A stretch of DNA of 64,000 bases from Puia dinghuensis (GTDB lineage: Bacteria; Bacteroidota; Bacteroidia; Chitinophagales; Chitinophagaceae). Shown here piece by piece: positions 11,035-20,087 of the stretch. The translations under genes and the position numbers were made by a program. The stretch spans positions 26,341 through 90,340 of the forward strand of contig JAMFSL010000169.1 of NCBI GenBank assembly GCA_026225275.1. The letters run 5' to 3'. A model generated the notes under the pieces. The model ran no database searches. It was not told where the DNA came from and worked only from the letters and a program-made list of their open reading frames with translations. Position 1 is the stretch's first letter. The number at the start of each line of letters is the position of its first letter.

Positions 11035-11757
11035 TCAGGGTTTGTGGTACTGCTCCCTCCTGACATTAAAAACAAAGCCGACTCCATATACATTATCGAT
11101 ACTGACCGCCTTAGAGCTGCTCAGGTGCTTGCGTAACCTGGAAATGAATACATCGAGGCTTCTTCCCAGGAAGTAGTCGTTCTCGCCCCACAACTGACAG
11201 AGGATATCTTCCCGTTTGAGGATCCTGCCCTCGTGACGGAAAAGGAAGTCCAGCAATTCTGCCTCCCGGGGGGTCAGCAGGATCTCTTTTTTGCCGCCGA
11301 TGGTCAGCTTGAAACATTCTTTTTCAAATACCACATCTTCCCGGCGGATCGTAGCGACGGGTGCAGCAGCACGAGGTGTGCCGGCATTTCGCCGGATGAT
11401 GTTACGGATGCGCAGTACAAGCTCGTCGACGTCAAAGGGTTTGCAGATGTAGTCGTCAGCTCCCAGCTTGAGACCTCGAAGCCGGTCGGACTTTTCATTG
11501 CGGGCAGTCAAAAACAGAAAAGGCAAGCGCAGCCCCAGCTGCACAATCTTATCAGCCAGTTGGAAGCCATCCATCTCGGGCATGGATACATCTATCAGTG
11601 CAATATGATAGGTCGCCTGGTCTACCAGCAGCCGGTTATAGGCCAACCGCCCATTCGTTACCCAGTCGACTTCGAAGTCGGAAATTTCCAGGTACTGGCG
11701 GACGACATTGCCCAGGTCCGTTTCATCTTCGATCAGCAGAATTTTGGTCTTGTTCAT
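11035..11757 (-). CDS. OmpR/PhoB-family response regulator
   Basis: LLIEDETDLGNVVRQYL, ALIDVSMPEMDGF, GADDYICKPFDVDELVLRI, winged-helix C-terminus LTPREAELLDFLFRHEGRILKREDIL. Confidence 0.95.
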   Translation of the reverse strand: MNKTKILLIEDETDLGNVVRQYLEISDFEVDWVTNGRLAYNRLLVDQATYHIALIDVSMPEMDGFQLADKIVQLGLRLPFLFLTARNEKSDRLRGLKLGADDYICKPFDVDELVLRIRNIIRRNAGTPRAAAPVATIRREDVVFEKECFKLTIGGKKEILLTPREAELLDFLFRHEGRILKREDILCQLWGENDYFLGRSLDVFISRLRKHLSSSKAVSIDNVYGVGFVFNVRREQYHKP

Positions 11758-11784
11758 AGTAGTTTATTTTCATGGTATGCACGT

Positions 11785-13242
11785 TCAAAAAGGAATGGTA
11801 ATGGTAAAGGTGCTGCCCTCACCCTGCACACTGGTGATATCGATCTCCCAATTATGTGCATTCACAGCCTGCTTCACGTAGAACAGCCCCAACCCAAGCC
11901 CCTTCACGCTGTCACTGCCCGAATGAGTGCTGCGGTAGAATTTTTCAAATACATGTTTTTTGATCTCCTCTGTCATGCCGATACCATTGTCTCTGATAAT
12001 GACGTATAAAAATTTCTTATCGTCGAAGGTGGAGACCTTGATATTTTTCCATGCATTCTGGTTGTATTTGACTGCATTATCGAGGATATTGAGGATAATA
12101 GTGGTGAACCAGAACCGGTCTGCGCGAACGATATCCTTTTCCGCATCTTTTTGCAGGTTGAGTCCCACATTGGAGCCGTTGAGCCTGAGGCGGTAATCCA
12201 GCAGGATCTCTTCCAGCTGGTTGTGAATGGCGAATTCTTCCCGTGATAAGGATATCCTGTTCATCGTCGTGATATCGAGCACCTGGCTGATCAGTATCCG
12301 GAGCCGTTCTGCCTGACGCTGGATGACTTCGGTCAGGGGCTGGACTTTCTCCCGCGCGCTGATCACCTTTTCGTTTTGCATGGTCTTATTCGCCACGATG
12401 ATCGCGGACAACGGGGTGTGGAACTCGTGGGTGATGCTGTTGATGAAATCCGATTTCATCTCGGACAGCTTTTTTTGACGCGTCCAGTTGCGGAAAGTGA
12501 TAAAGAACAACAATACAACCGACAATACAGAAAAAAGCGACAGCAGGAACGTAGGCATCATGAGCCACAGGATGGCGGCCTGCCGGTTGCGGATGTCGAC
12601 ATGGAAGCTGAATTCCACTCTTGAGGAATGACCTGCGGGACTACCGACGGCATAGAAGCTGACCATGTTCCGGCCGGCGATCTCCTGCAGGGATCCCCCG
12701 ATCCTGATGCCGTGTATTGTCTGGATGACGGGTTCGATCAGGGGATATCGGCGGCCACGGTCATAGAGATTGATGTATTTGTTCGGCTCGAAGGCAATAT
12801 CAACTCTTTCTACAAGCAGCGCGTATTCGAGGTTTTTGTTTAAATGGTTCTCGGTAATCCATTGAGCGAGGAGACTGTCCATATTATTACCCTTTCGCAG
12901 CGCGAGAAAGGCACTGTCGCAAATCTTTTGCGCAAGAACATCGAAGGCTTTGCGGTCCTGGTTCCAGGTCTGCTCCAGCAGGGCCATGTCACCGACGAGA
13001 TACCGGTCCATGATACGCTGGCCGCCGGGCATCACCTTGTCATTGGCGACCGCCTTGGTATAGGCAGTATTGAGAATGCTTTGTTCGGCTAAATAGAAGT
13101 GCTCGTTTTTGAGCTCGTAAGTATTATAAAGCAGGAAGAACTGGACCGACGAAAGGATCAAAAAGCTGAGGATCGCTATAGTCATGTGCACGGTGGTCGT
13201 ATACTTCATCATAAGCGCTTGGCGGTTAGCTGTGTTTGGCAA
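11785..13242 (-). CDS. Membrane sensor histidine kinase, partner of the OmpR-type regulator
   Basis: Two TM segments, SMTHEFHTPLSAII-like H box (SITHEFHTPLSAI), NILDNAVKYN, IRDNGIGM, GLGLGLFYVKQ. Confidence 0.95.
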   Translation of the reverse strand: MPNTANRQALMMKYTTTVHMTIAILSFLILSSVQFFLLYNTYELKNEHFYLAEQSILNTAYTKAVANDKVMPGGQRIMDRYLVGDMALLEQTWNQDRKAFDVLAQKICDSAFLALRKGNNMDSLLAQWITENHLNKNLEYALLVERVDIAFEPNKYINLYDRGRRYPLIEPVIQTIHGIRIGGSLQEIAGRNMVSFYAVGSPAGHSSRVEFSFHVDIRNRQAAILWLMMPTFLLSLFSVLSVVLLFFITFRNWTRQKKLSEMKSDFINSITHEFHTPLSAIIVANKTMQNEKVISAREKVQPLTEVIQRQAERLRILISQVLDITTMNRISLSREEFAIHNQLEEILLDYRLRLNGSNVGLNLQKDAEKDIVRADRFWFTTIILNILDNAVKYNQNAWKNIKVSTFDDKKFLYVIIRDNGIGMTEEIKKHVFEKFYRSTHSGSDSVKGLGLGLFYVKQAVNAHNWEIDITSVQGEGSTFTITIPF

Positions 13243-13388
13243 CCTTAATTTAGGTCATTTAATGTTACGACGCGCATTTATGGCAGCCATTTAATATCCG
13301 TTAACAGTTTGTTTGACATCCATTGACAACATCCGGCTCGAAGTATAAATATCTTTATTTCGACCGATTACCAAAATAACTGACTGAA

Positions 13389-14081
13389 ATGAGATTGAGC
13401 CTGACTGCGCTGATGTTGCAAATTTTTTTCCTGTCCGTGCCCATGATGACCAGGGCCGCTGTAGTTCGGGATACAATCACCCACGGGGACTATACCCTGA
13501 TTGTAGTCAATAATGCCCCGGATTTCAGCCCGGAAACACGTCAAAGACTAATAGACGCTTTCTTTATCGTTTATCCTGAAGAGGCGACGCGCTTCAATAA
13601 AAATACCCTGAGACAAGTGACCTTTTTTATCGATCCGACCTATACTGGAGTCGCGGAGACGGGCAATGGCGTAAGCCGGTTCAACCCGAAATGGCTGAAG
13701 GATCACCCGGAAGATATTGACGTCGTGACGCATGAGGTCATGCATATCGTGCAGGATTACCGGCATGACGGGCCGGGATGGCTCACCGAAGGAATCGCGG
13801 ATTATGTCCGGTATGTCTATGGCGTCAATAATCTAAAGAGCAACTGGAAGCTACCCCCCTACCGTCCCAACCAGAGTTACACGAATGCCTACCGGGTAAC
13901 AGCGAGGTTCCTTTTATGGATCGAAAAGAATAAAGATCAGCATATCGTCGACCAGATGGATGCGGCGATGCGGGACGGGACCTATACCGACAGTCTGTGG
14001 ACGAAGCTGGCGGGCAGTACGGTGGATGGATTGTGGCAGCAATATGCAAATTCTCCGGCCTTAGAGCTATCCTATAAGTAA
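13389..14081 (+). CDS. Basic secretory protein (BSP)-family putative metallopeptidase, secreted
   Basis: Signal peptide; THEVMHIVQDYRHDGPGWLTEGIADYVRYVYG (HExxH-like plus BSP motif). Confidence 0.85.
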   Translation: MRLSLTALMLQIFFLSVPMMTRAAVVRDTITHGDYTLIVVNNAPDFSPETRQRLIDAFFIVYPEEATRFNKNTLRQVTFFIDPTYTGVAETGNGVSRFNPKWLKDHPEDIDVVTHEVMHIVQDYRHDGPGWLTEGIADYVRYVYGVNNLKSNWKLPPYRPNQSYTNAYRVTARFLLWIEKNKDQHIVDQMDAAMRDGTYTDSLWTKLAGSTVDGLWQQYANSPALELSYK

Positions 14082-14131
14082 ATCCGCCCCCTGTGAAAAG
14101 CCAAAGGATTTAACCAAAACAAACTTAATTT

Positions 14132-17100
14132 ATGAGGAAACCAAAGAAGTGTGCCACTCCCGTGGCCTTCCAAAGGCTTTTTGCCTGGCTGCTGGTCTTT
14201 TGTCTCTACGGAGCAACTGCATCGGCGCAGGGACCGCAGGGACCCGTCACCATCACGGGTCTTGTAAAAGACAAACTGAATAAACCGCTGGAAGCGGTAA
14301 GCATTCAGGTCTTAGGGACGCAAAGGGGTACGTCTACCGACTCCCTCGGAAAATTCACGATCAAACTGGACAATCCCAAACAGCAGCTACACTTCTCACG
14401 CGTGGGCTATGTGGCGCAGACGATCGGCTCGACGAACAGCTTTTACATCGAGATCACGATGGATGCCGTGGAAGGCAGTGCGGATGAAGTCGTGGTCGTA
14501 GGTTATGGCCAGCAGAAAAAGATCAGCCTGGTAGGCGCCCAATCGACGGTCAACGTAGACGACCTCAAAGAACCTGTTGCCAATCTCAGCGCTTCGCTGG
14601 CCGGCAGGCTGGCAGGCCTGGTGGGCGTACAGCGGACGGGCCTTCCCGGCACGAATGGCGCAGACCTCTATATCCGCGGCATCTCGACGTTCGTCGGCAA
14701 CGGGAATGATGCCGGTCCGCTCGTCATTGTCGACGGCGTGCAGGGGCGAAACATAGATGCATTCGACCCGGAAGACATCGCGTCCTTTACTATCCTGAAG
14801 GACGCCTCTGCAACAGCCATCTATGGCGTCGCGGGTGCCAACGGCGTTATCCTGATCCAAACGAAGAAAGGAAAGATCGGCAAGCCGGTACTGATGTTCA
14901 ATTATAATGAAGGAGTCAATTCCTTTACCAAGACCCCTTCCCTCACCAACGGCCAGCAATATATGACCCTGCGCGATGAGGCAGAAGTCGCTTCGGGCTT
15001 CCAGCCGGATTATTCCCAGGCCTATATCGACAGCACGGTAGCGGGCCATCAGCCCTACCTCTACCCGAACGTCAACTGGATGAAGGCCTTGTTTAACAAC
15101 CTGGCCGATAGCCGGCGGGCGAATTTCAGCGCCCGCGGCGGCACGGAAAATACGACGTATTATGTATCAATGGCTTATTACGATGAGACGAGCCTGATGA
15201 AGACCAATGGATTGGACCAGTATAATGCGAATACGCGTTACCGCCGGTATAATTTCACGTCGAATATCGATATGAACTGGACGAAGACCACGAAGTTCGA
15301 GCTGGGTATCCAGGGGTATATTTCGAATACTAATTATCCCGGCGTGCCATCGGCAAGCAATAACATCGGATCCGTCTCATCTACGTCCAATGCGCCGCAG
15401 CAGATATTCGGGGATGTGATGCAGACGAATCCTGTCCTGTACCCCATCATGTACCCGGGCAATATCGTGCCGGGCGTCAGCTCCGCCGGAGCGCAGCCTA
15501 ATCCCTATTCGGAACTGACACAGACGGGGTATCAGACCGTGTTCAGCAGCCAGGTATATACCAATGCGCGGATCACTCAGGATCTGAGTCCGCTGGTCAA
15601 GGGGTTGTCGGCCTATGCGATGTACGCTTTCGATGTGCTGGACAGCCAGACGGTCGCCAATACGCGGCAACGCAGCAGCTATCTGATCGACAAGACGACT
15701 CCCTATAACCCCGACGGGAGTCCCAACCTGGATCTCATCTCGGAAGGGTCGGACAACCTGAGTTTCGCTGACGGCAATGGCGGCAACAGGCAGAATTACC
15801 TGGAAGCGGCGGTCAATTATGATAAGAATTTCAACACGAAGAATCATATCACGGGCCTGATCCTGTACAATCAGCGGTCGTATACGCAGGCTTTCCCGAC
15901 GAGCCTGACGGCTGCCTTGCCGTATAGAAGCGAAGGCCTGGCAGGTCGTGTCACCTACGGTTGGAGTGACAAGTATTTCGGCGAGTTCAATTTCGGTTAT
16001 AATGGCAGCGAAAATTTTGCGCCGCAAAAGCAGTTCGGCTTTTTCCCGTCGTTTGGGGCGGGTTGGGTCATCTCGAAGGAAAAGTTCTTTGAACCGGTCA
16101 AGGATGTATTGCAATTCCTGAAGATCCGGTATTCGAATGGCTGGGTCGGCAGCGGCGGCATCTCGCAAAATAATAATGTCCGCCGCTTCGGTTTCCTGAC
16201 GCTGGTGTCCAACCAGGCCACGGGCTATACTTTCGGCAATGGAGTGAACAACACGAGCTATAACGGCATCGCGATCACGGATTACGGCACGGACGTCACG
16301 TGGGCCCGTTCGCACAAGCAGGATGTCGGGATCGAGTTGAAGACGCTGAATAATAAGGTATCGCTGACAGTTGATTATTTCAATGAGCTTCGGACGGGGG
16401 TCTTCCTGCAACGGGCCAGTCTCGCTTCCTATGCAGGCTTCATTAATGACCCATGGTCCAATCTGGGGGTGATCAGTAATAAAGGCTTCGACGGTACGAT
16501 GGATGTGACGCCGATCGCGATCGGACCAACGATCTGGACAGCACATGCCACGTTTTCCTGGAACAGGGATAAGGTGATCCAGAATGACGATCCCGTCCAA
16601 CCCTTTCCCTATATGGAACACAGGGGCGTGAATTACAAATCGGATTTCGGTTACGTGGCCGAGGGTTTGTTCACCAGCCAGCAGGAGATCGACAATGCAC
16701 CGAGCCAGGCGCCACTGGGCAATGTCCGCGTCGGTGATATCCGGTATAAGGACCTGAATGGCGACGGCAAGATAGATGCCAATGACGTCAGGCGGATCGG
16801 TAATGGAAATGTCCCCAACCTGGTGTATGGCATCGGGTTCAATGTACAATGGAAGCAATGGAATTTTGGTGTTTTCTTCCAGGGTATCAAGGGTGCGCAA
16901 CAGCAGCTCAGTGGCGACGGCATCTTCCCGTTCAACAACAGTACCGGCGCGGAACGCAGCAACCTGTATACGGCAGCCGAAAGCCGCTGGTCGCCTGAAA
17001 CCCCCAACCCTCACGCCTTTTATCCCCGGCTGGCGTATGGAAATTCGGAGAACAGCAATAACGACGTCGCCAGCAGCTGGTGGGAGAAGAGCATTGATTT

Positions 17101-17311
17101 CCTGCGGCTGAAGACGATGGATTTTGGCTATACGCTGCCAAAGGGTACGCTGAAAAGCATTGGGTTGAAGAATGCAAGGATCTACGTGCAGGGAGTCAAT
17201 CTTTTGTACTGGAGTTCCTTTAAACTATGGGACCCTGAGCTGGAGACGTCGAATGGCGCCTTGTATCCTAACTCCCGGAACATAACAACCGGCATCCAGG
17301 TCAATTTCTAA
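14132..17311 (+). CDS. SusC/RagA family TonB-linked outer membrane protein
   Basis: CarboxypepD_reg-like domain, FDPEDIASFTILKDASATAIYGVAGANGVILIQTKKGK; followed by SusD with 1-nt overlap. Confidence 0.95.
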   Translation: MRKPKKCATPVAFQRLFAWLLVFCLYGATASAQGPQGPVTITGLVKDKLNKPLEAVSIQVLGTQRGTSTDSLGKFTIKLDNPKQQLHFSRVGYVAQTIGSTNSFYIEITMDAVEGSADEVVVVGYGQQKKISLVGAQSTVNVDDLKEPVANLSASLAGRLAGLVGVQRTGLPGTNGADLYIRGISTFVGNGNDAGPLVIVDGVQGRNIDAFDPEDIASFTILKDASATAIYGVAGANGVILIQTKKGKIGKPVLMFNYNEGVNSFTKTPSLTNGQQYMTLRDEAEVASGFQPDYSQAYIDSTVAGHQPYLYPNVNWMKALFNNLADSRRANFSARGGTENTTYYVSMAYYDETSLMKTNGLDQYNANTRYRRYNFTSNIDMNWTKTTKFELGIQGYISNTNYPGVPSASNNIGSVSSTSNAPQQIFGDVMQTNPVLYPIMYPGNIVPGVSSAGAQPNPYSELTQTGYQTVFSSQVYTNARITQDLSPLVKGLSAYAMYAFDVLDSQTVANTRQRSSYLIDKTTPYNPDGSPNLDLISEGSDNLSFADGNGGNRQNYLEAAVNYDKNFNTKNHITGLILYNQRSYTQAFPTSLTAALPYRSEGLAGRVTYGWSDKYFGEFNFGYNGSENFAPQKQFGFFPSFGAGWVISKEKFFEPVKDVLQFLKIRYSNGWVGSGGISQNNNVRRFGFLTLVSNQATGYTFGNGVNNTSYNGIAITDYGTDVTWARSHKQDVGIELKTLNNKVSLTVDYFNELRTGVFLQRASLASYAGFINDPWSNLGVISNKGFDGTMDVTPIAIGPTIWTAHATFSWNRDKVIQNDDPVQPFPYMEHRGVNYKSDFGYVAEGLFTSQQEIDNAPSQAPLGNVRVGDIRYKDLNGDGKIDANDVRRIGNGNVPNLVYGIGFNVQWKQWNFGVFFQGIKGAQQQLSGDGIFPFNNSTGAERSNLYTAAESRWSPETPNPHAFYPRLAYGNSENSNNDVASSWWEKSIDFLRLKTMDFGYTLPKGTLKSIGLKNARIYVQGVNLLYWSSFKLWDPELETSNGALYPNSRNITTGIQVNF

Positions 17312-19161
17312 TGAATCATAAACTGATTATCATGAAAAGAGCAATATATTTTTTCCTGGCCGGCGCTTTCCCGCTGCTGCTGGGTTCCTGTAAGAAGTAT
17401 CTGCAAACCGTCCCCAACGATGTACTGACGATCGACAGTATCTTCAATTCGAAGGCCAATGTGGACGAATACCTGGCCAATATCTATTCTTCACTGCCCG
17501 ATGAGATGGAACAGAGATTTCAAGGCACCTCGAATTCCGGAGTATGGGAAGGAGCCTCTGACGAAGCGAAGTACAACTGGGATTTCGTCTATACGAACGA
17601 GATGAATCTGAGTGTGTGGAGCAACACAGATGGTACGGTGTCCACCTACTGGACCAGTTATTACCAGGCCATCCGCAATGCAACGGATTTTATGAACCGG
17701 ATAGGCAGCGCCAATCCGAATGAACTGCCAGACTCGCTGAAGGCGGAATATAAGGCGGAGGCCAGAGGGTTGCGGGCGATCTTTTATTTCAATTTACTAC
17801 GGACGTATGGACCGGTAGTGCTGTTGGGTGACAACCTGATCTCCGCGGATGCATCTACGACATCGGTACGCCTCCCGCGGGCGTCGTTCGATTCGTGTAT
17901 CAATTTTGTCGTTACCCAGCTGGATTCGGCCTATATCAACCTGCCATATACACCCACCGGTCAGCAGTTTGGCCGGATCGTGAGGGGGGTGGTGAAGGCT
18001 TACAAGGAGCAAGCGCTGATGCTGGATGCAAGTCCGCTGTATAACGGCAACGCTGATTATGCAGGCCTGGGATCGCTGGTCAACCAGACCTATGATGCCG
18101 GTAAATGGGCCACTGCGGCAACCGCCGCCAAGGCATTTATCACGGAATTCGTGCCCGGTTATTATTCCCTGTTTGTCGAAGCTAATGCCGATCCCGCGAT
18201 GCAGGCCTATCTGTCCTGTAAAGATGTGATGCTGACCGACTGGAACCAGGAGTGGATCTTTGCCGCGTCGAACCAGGGTAGTTATATGCGGTATGACCGG
18301 ACACCCAAACATGTCGGGGGTCCTTCAGACCAACAGGGCGGCGGTGCCTTCGGCGCAACGCAAACGATGGTTGACGCTTATTTTATGGCTAATGGCCGAC
18401 CCATCACGGATCCGGCATCGGGCTATGTGTCCAGCGGGTTCTCCCAATATCTGTCCGTCGGCGACGAATACCTGAATAATCAATATGGTCTCGGACTGAC
18501 CGGGCATAATACCTATAACCAGTGGGTAGGCCGGGAACCACGGTTCTATGTAGGGGTCACTTATGACAGCAGTTATTGGCTGTACCAGGACAATGGTTAT
18601 GCCCCGATCGTAACTTCCTTCGAATATTCAGGAAATTCGGGTCGGTCACAAAGTACATCGGATGTTTCGCCAACCGGGTATTGCGCCCGGAAGAACGTCG
18701 CTGCCAATGATGACAGCAGGGGCGCGCTGCTGCTGCGGCTGGCCAATATTTACCTGGACTATGCCGAAGCATTGAATGAGTCTGATCCGGGTAATCCTGA
18801 TATCCTGACCTATCTGAATGCGATCCGCCAGCGGGCCGACGTCCCGATATATGGTTCGGGTACGAATACATTGCCGGTACCCTCCTCACAGGACTCTATG
18901 CGCATCGCAATCCGGAATGAGCGGCGGGTGGAGCTGGCTTTCGAGAACGTGCGGTATTTTGATACCAGGCGGTGGAAGATCGCTCCACAGACGGACGCGG
19001 GGGCTTTTTATGGGATGAATATGTATGCCGACGGATCGGCCTTTTACCAGAAGACACAGACGGAGACAAGGGTGTTCTATACTCCAAGGGATTATTTCTT
19101 CCCCATTCCGGAGAGCGAAGTGCTCATCGACAATTTATTGGTTCAAAACACTGGCTGGTAA
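17311..19161 (+). CDS. SusD/RagB family outer membrane lipoprotein
   Basis: Lipoprotein signal (LLLGSCKKYL), LLRLANIYLDYAEALNES, NERRVELAFENVRYFDTRRWK. Confidence 0.94.
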   Translation: MNHKLIIMKRAIYFFLAGAFPLLLGSCKKYLQTVPNDVLTIDSIFNSKANVDEYLANIYSSLPDEMEQRFQGTSNSGVWEGASDEAKYNWDFVYTNEMNLSVWSNTDGTVSTYWTSYYQAIRNATDFMNRIGSANPNELPDSLKAEYKAEARGLRAIFYFNLLRTYGPVVLLGDNLISADASTTSVRLPRASFDSCINFVVTQLDSAYINLPYTPTGQQFGRIVRGVVKAYKEQALMLDASPLYNGNADYAGLGSLVNQTYDAGKWATAATAAKAFITEFVPGYYSLFVEANADPAMQAYLSCKDVMLTDWNQEWIFAASNQGSYMRYDRTPKHVGGPSDQQGGGAFGATQTMVDAYFMANGRPITDPASGYVSSGFSQYLSVGDEYLNNQYGLGLTGHNTYNQWVGREPRFYVGVTYDSSYWLYQDNGYAPIVTSFEYSGNSGRSQSTSDVSPTGYCARKNVAANDDSRGALLLRLANIYLDYAEALNESDPGNPDILTYLNAIRQRADVPIYGSGTNTLPVPSSQDSMRIAIRNERRVELAFENVRYFDTRRWKIAPQTDAGAFYGMNMYADGSAFYQKTQTETRVFYTPRDYFFPIPESEVLIDNLLVQNTGW

Positions 19162-19176
19162 CTTCAAAATCTTTTT

Positions 19177-20046
19177 ATGCTCAACAATATTAAATCTCTG
19201 TTTCTCCTGGGCTGCCTTGGCCTATTGGCCGGTGCCTGCAACAAACCTGCCCCTATCCACCTGGCACAGGAGGGAACGATCTATATGCCCCAGGCTTACA
19301 GCATCAATGGCAGCCTGACGTTACTGCTCAGCGATTCTGCGCAGGGCGTGACTTTCGGCGCAGCCTATGGCGGCCTGGAATATGCACCAAAAAATATCGA
19401 CGTCAGCTTTATCGTCGATACGGCGGATATTGCCGCCTATAATGCCGCAAACGGCACCTCCTATCTGCCGCTGCCATCGTCGGCCTATACGGTGTCTTCG
19501 CTGCTGGACACGATTAAGCAAGGACAGACAAGCTCCGATCCGCTGAGCCTATCGATCACGACGGCATCGCTGGATTTCACGGCGCAGTATATCCTTCCGA
19601 TCAAGCTGGTCAGCGCCTCTTCGGGAACCATCAACAGCAGTCTGCAGACGACTTATTTTACGATCAACCAGCTCGTCAATGTGTATGCCGGGTCGTATAC
19701 TACGAACGGAACGCGGTATAATTATAACGCCGATGGCTCTTCTGCCGGCACCGACACAATCACCGACACGCGGGTGTTGACGACGATGGCCTTCGACTCT
19801 TGCAGCATCAATACGATCGCCAATTTGGGGGTATATGCCGGAACTGTCTTTTATGTTCAGGTCAATTCGGACAATACGCTTGAGTTCAGCGGTTATCTGT
19901 CGGGGGTGATAGGGTCGCCGATAGCCAATCAACCGGGGAAGACAAGCACCTACGATCCGGCGACGAAGATCTGGAATGTGCACTACATGTATACGAATAC
20001 CACTGGTACCTATCGCTATATGGATGAGGTCTGGACACCACAGTAG
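19177..20046 (+). CDS. DUF1735-type (BT_3987-like) surface lipoprotein, possible glycan-binding
   Basis: Lipoprotein signal (LLAGACNK); VSFIVDTADIAAYNAANGTSYLPLPSSAYTVSS typical of DUF1735; position after SusCD. Confidence 0.75.
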   Translation: MLNNIKSLFLLGCLGLLAGACNKPAPIHLAQEGTIYMPQAYSINGSLTLLLSDSAQGVTFGAAYGGLEYAPKNIDVSFIVDTADIAAYNAANGTSYLPLPSSAYTVSSLLDTIKQGQTSSDPLSLSITTASLDFTAQYILPIKLVSASSGTINSSLQTTYFTINQLVNVYAGSYTTNGTRYNYNADGSSAGTDTITDTRVLTTMAFDSCSINTIANLGVYAGTVFYVQVNSDNTLEFSGYLSGVIGSPIANQPGKTSTYDPATKIWNVHYMYTNTTGTYRYMDEVWTPQ

Positions 20047-20087
20047 TGATCAACGACGAAAGCCCGGGTCGCCCGGCGGCGGCGTCT

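Noticed and set aside
11233-12009. 258-aa plus-strand ORF
   Set aside because: Spans the antisense of the OmpR-type regulator and kinase; no motifs.
15377-17014. 545-aa minus-strand ORF
   Set aside because: Fully antisense to the second SusC, no recognisable motifs; explained by codon usage of the real gene.
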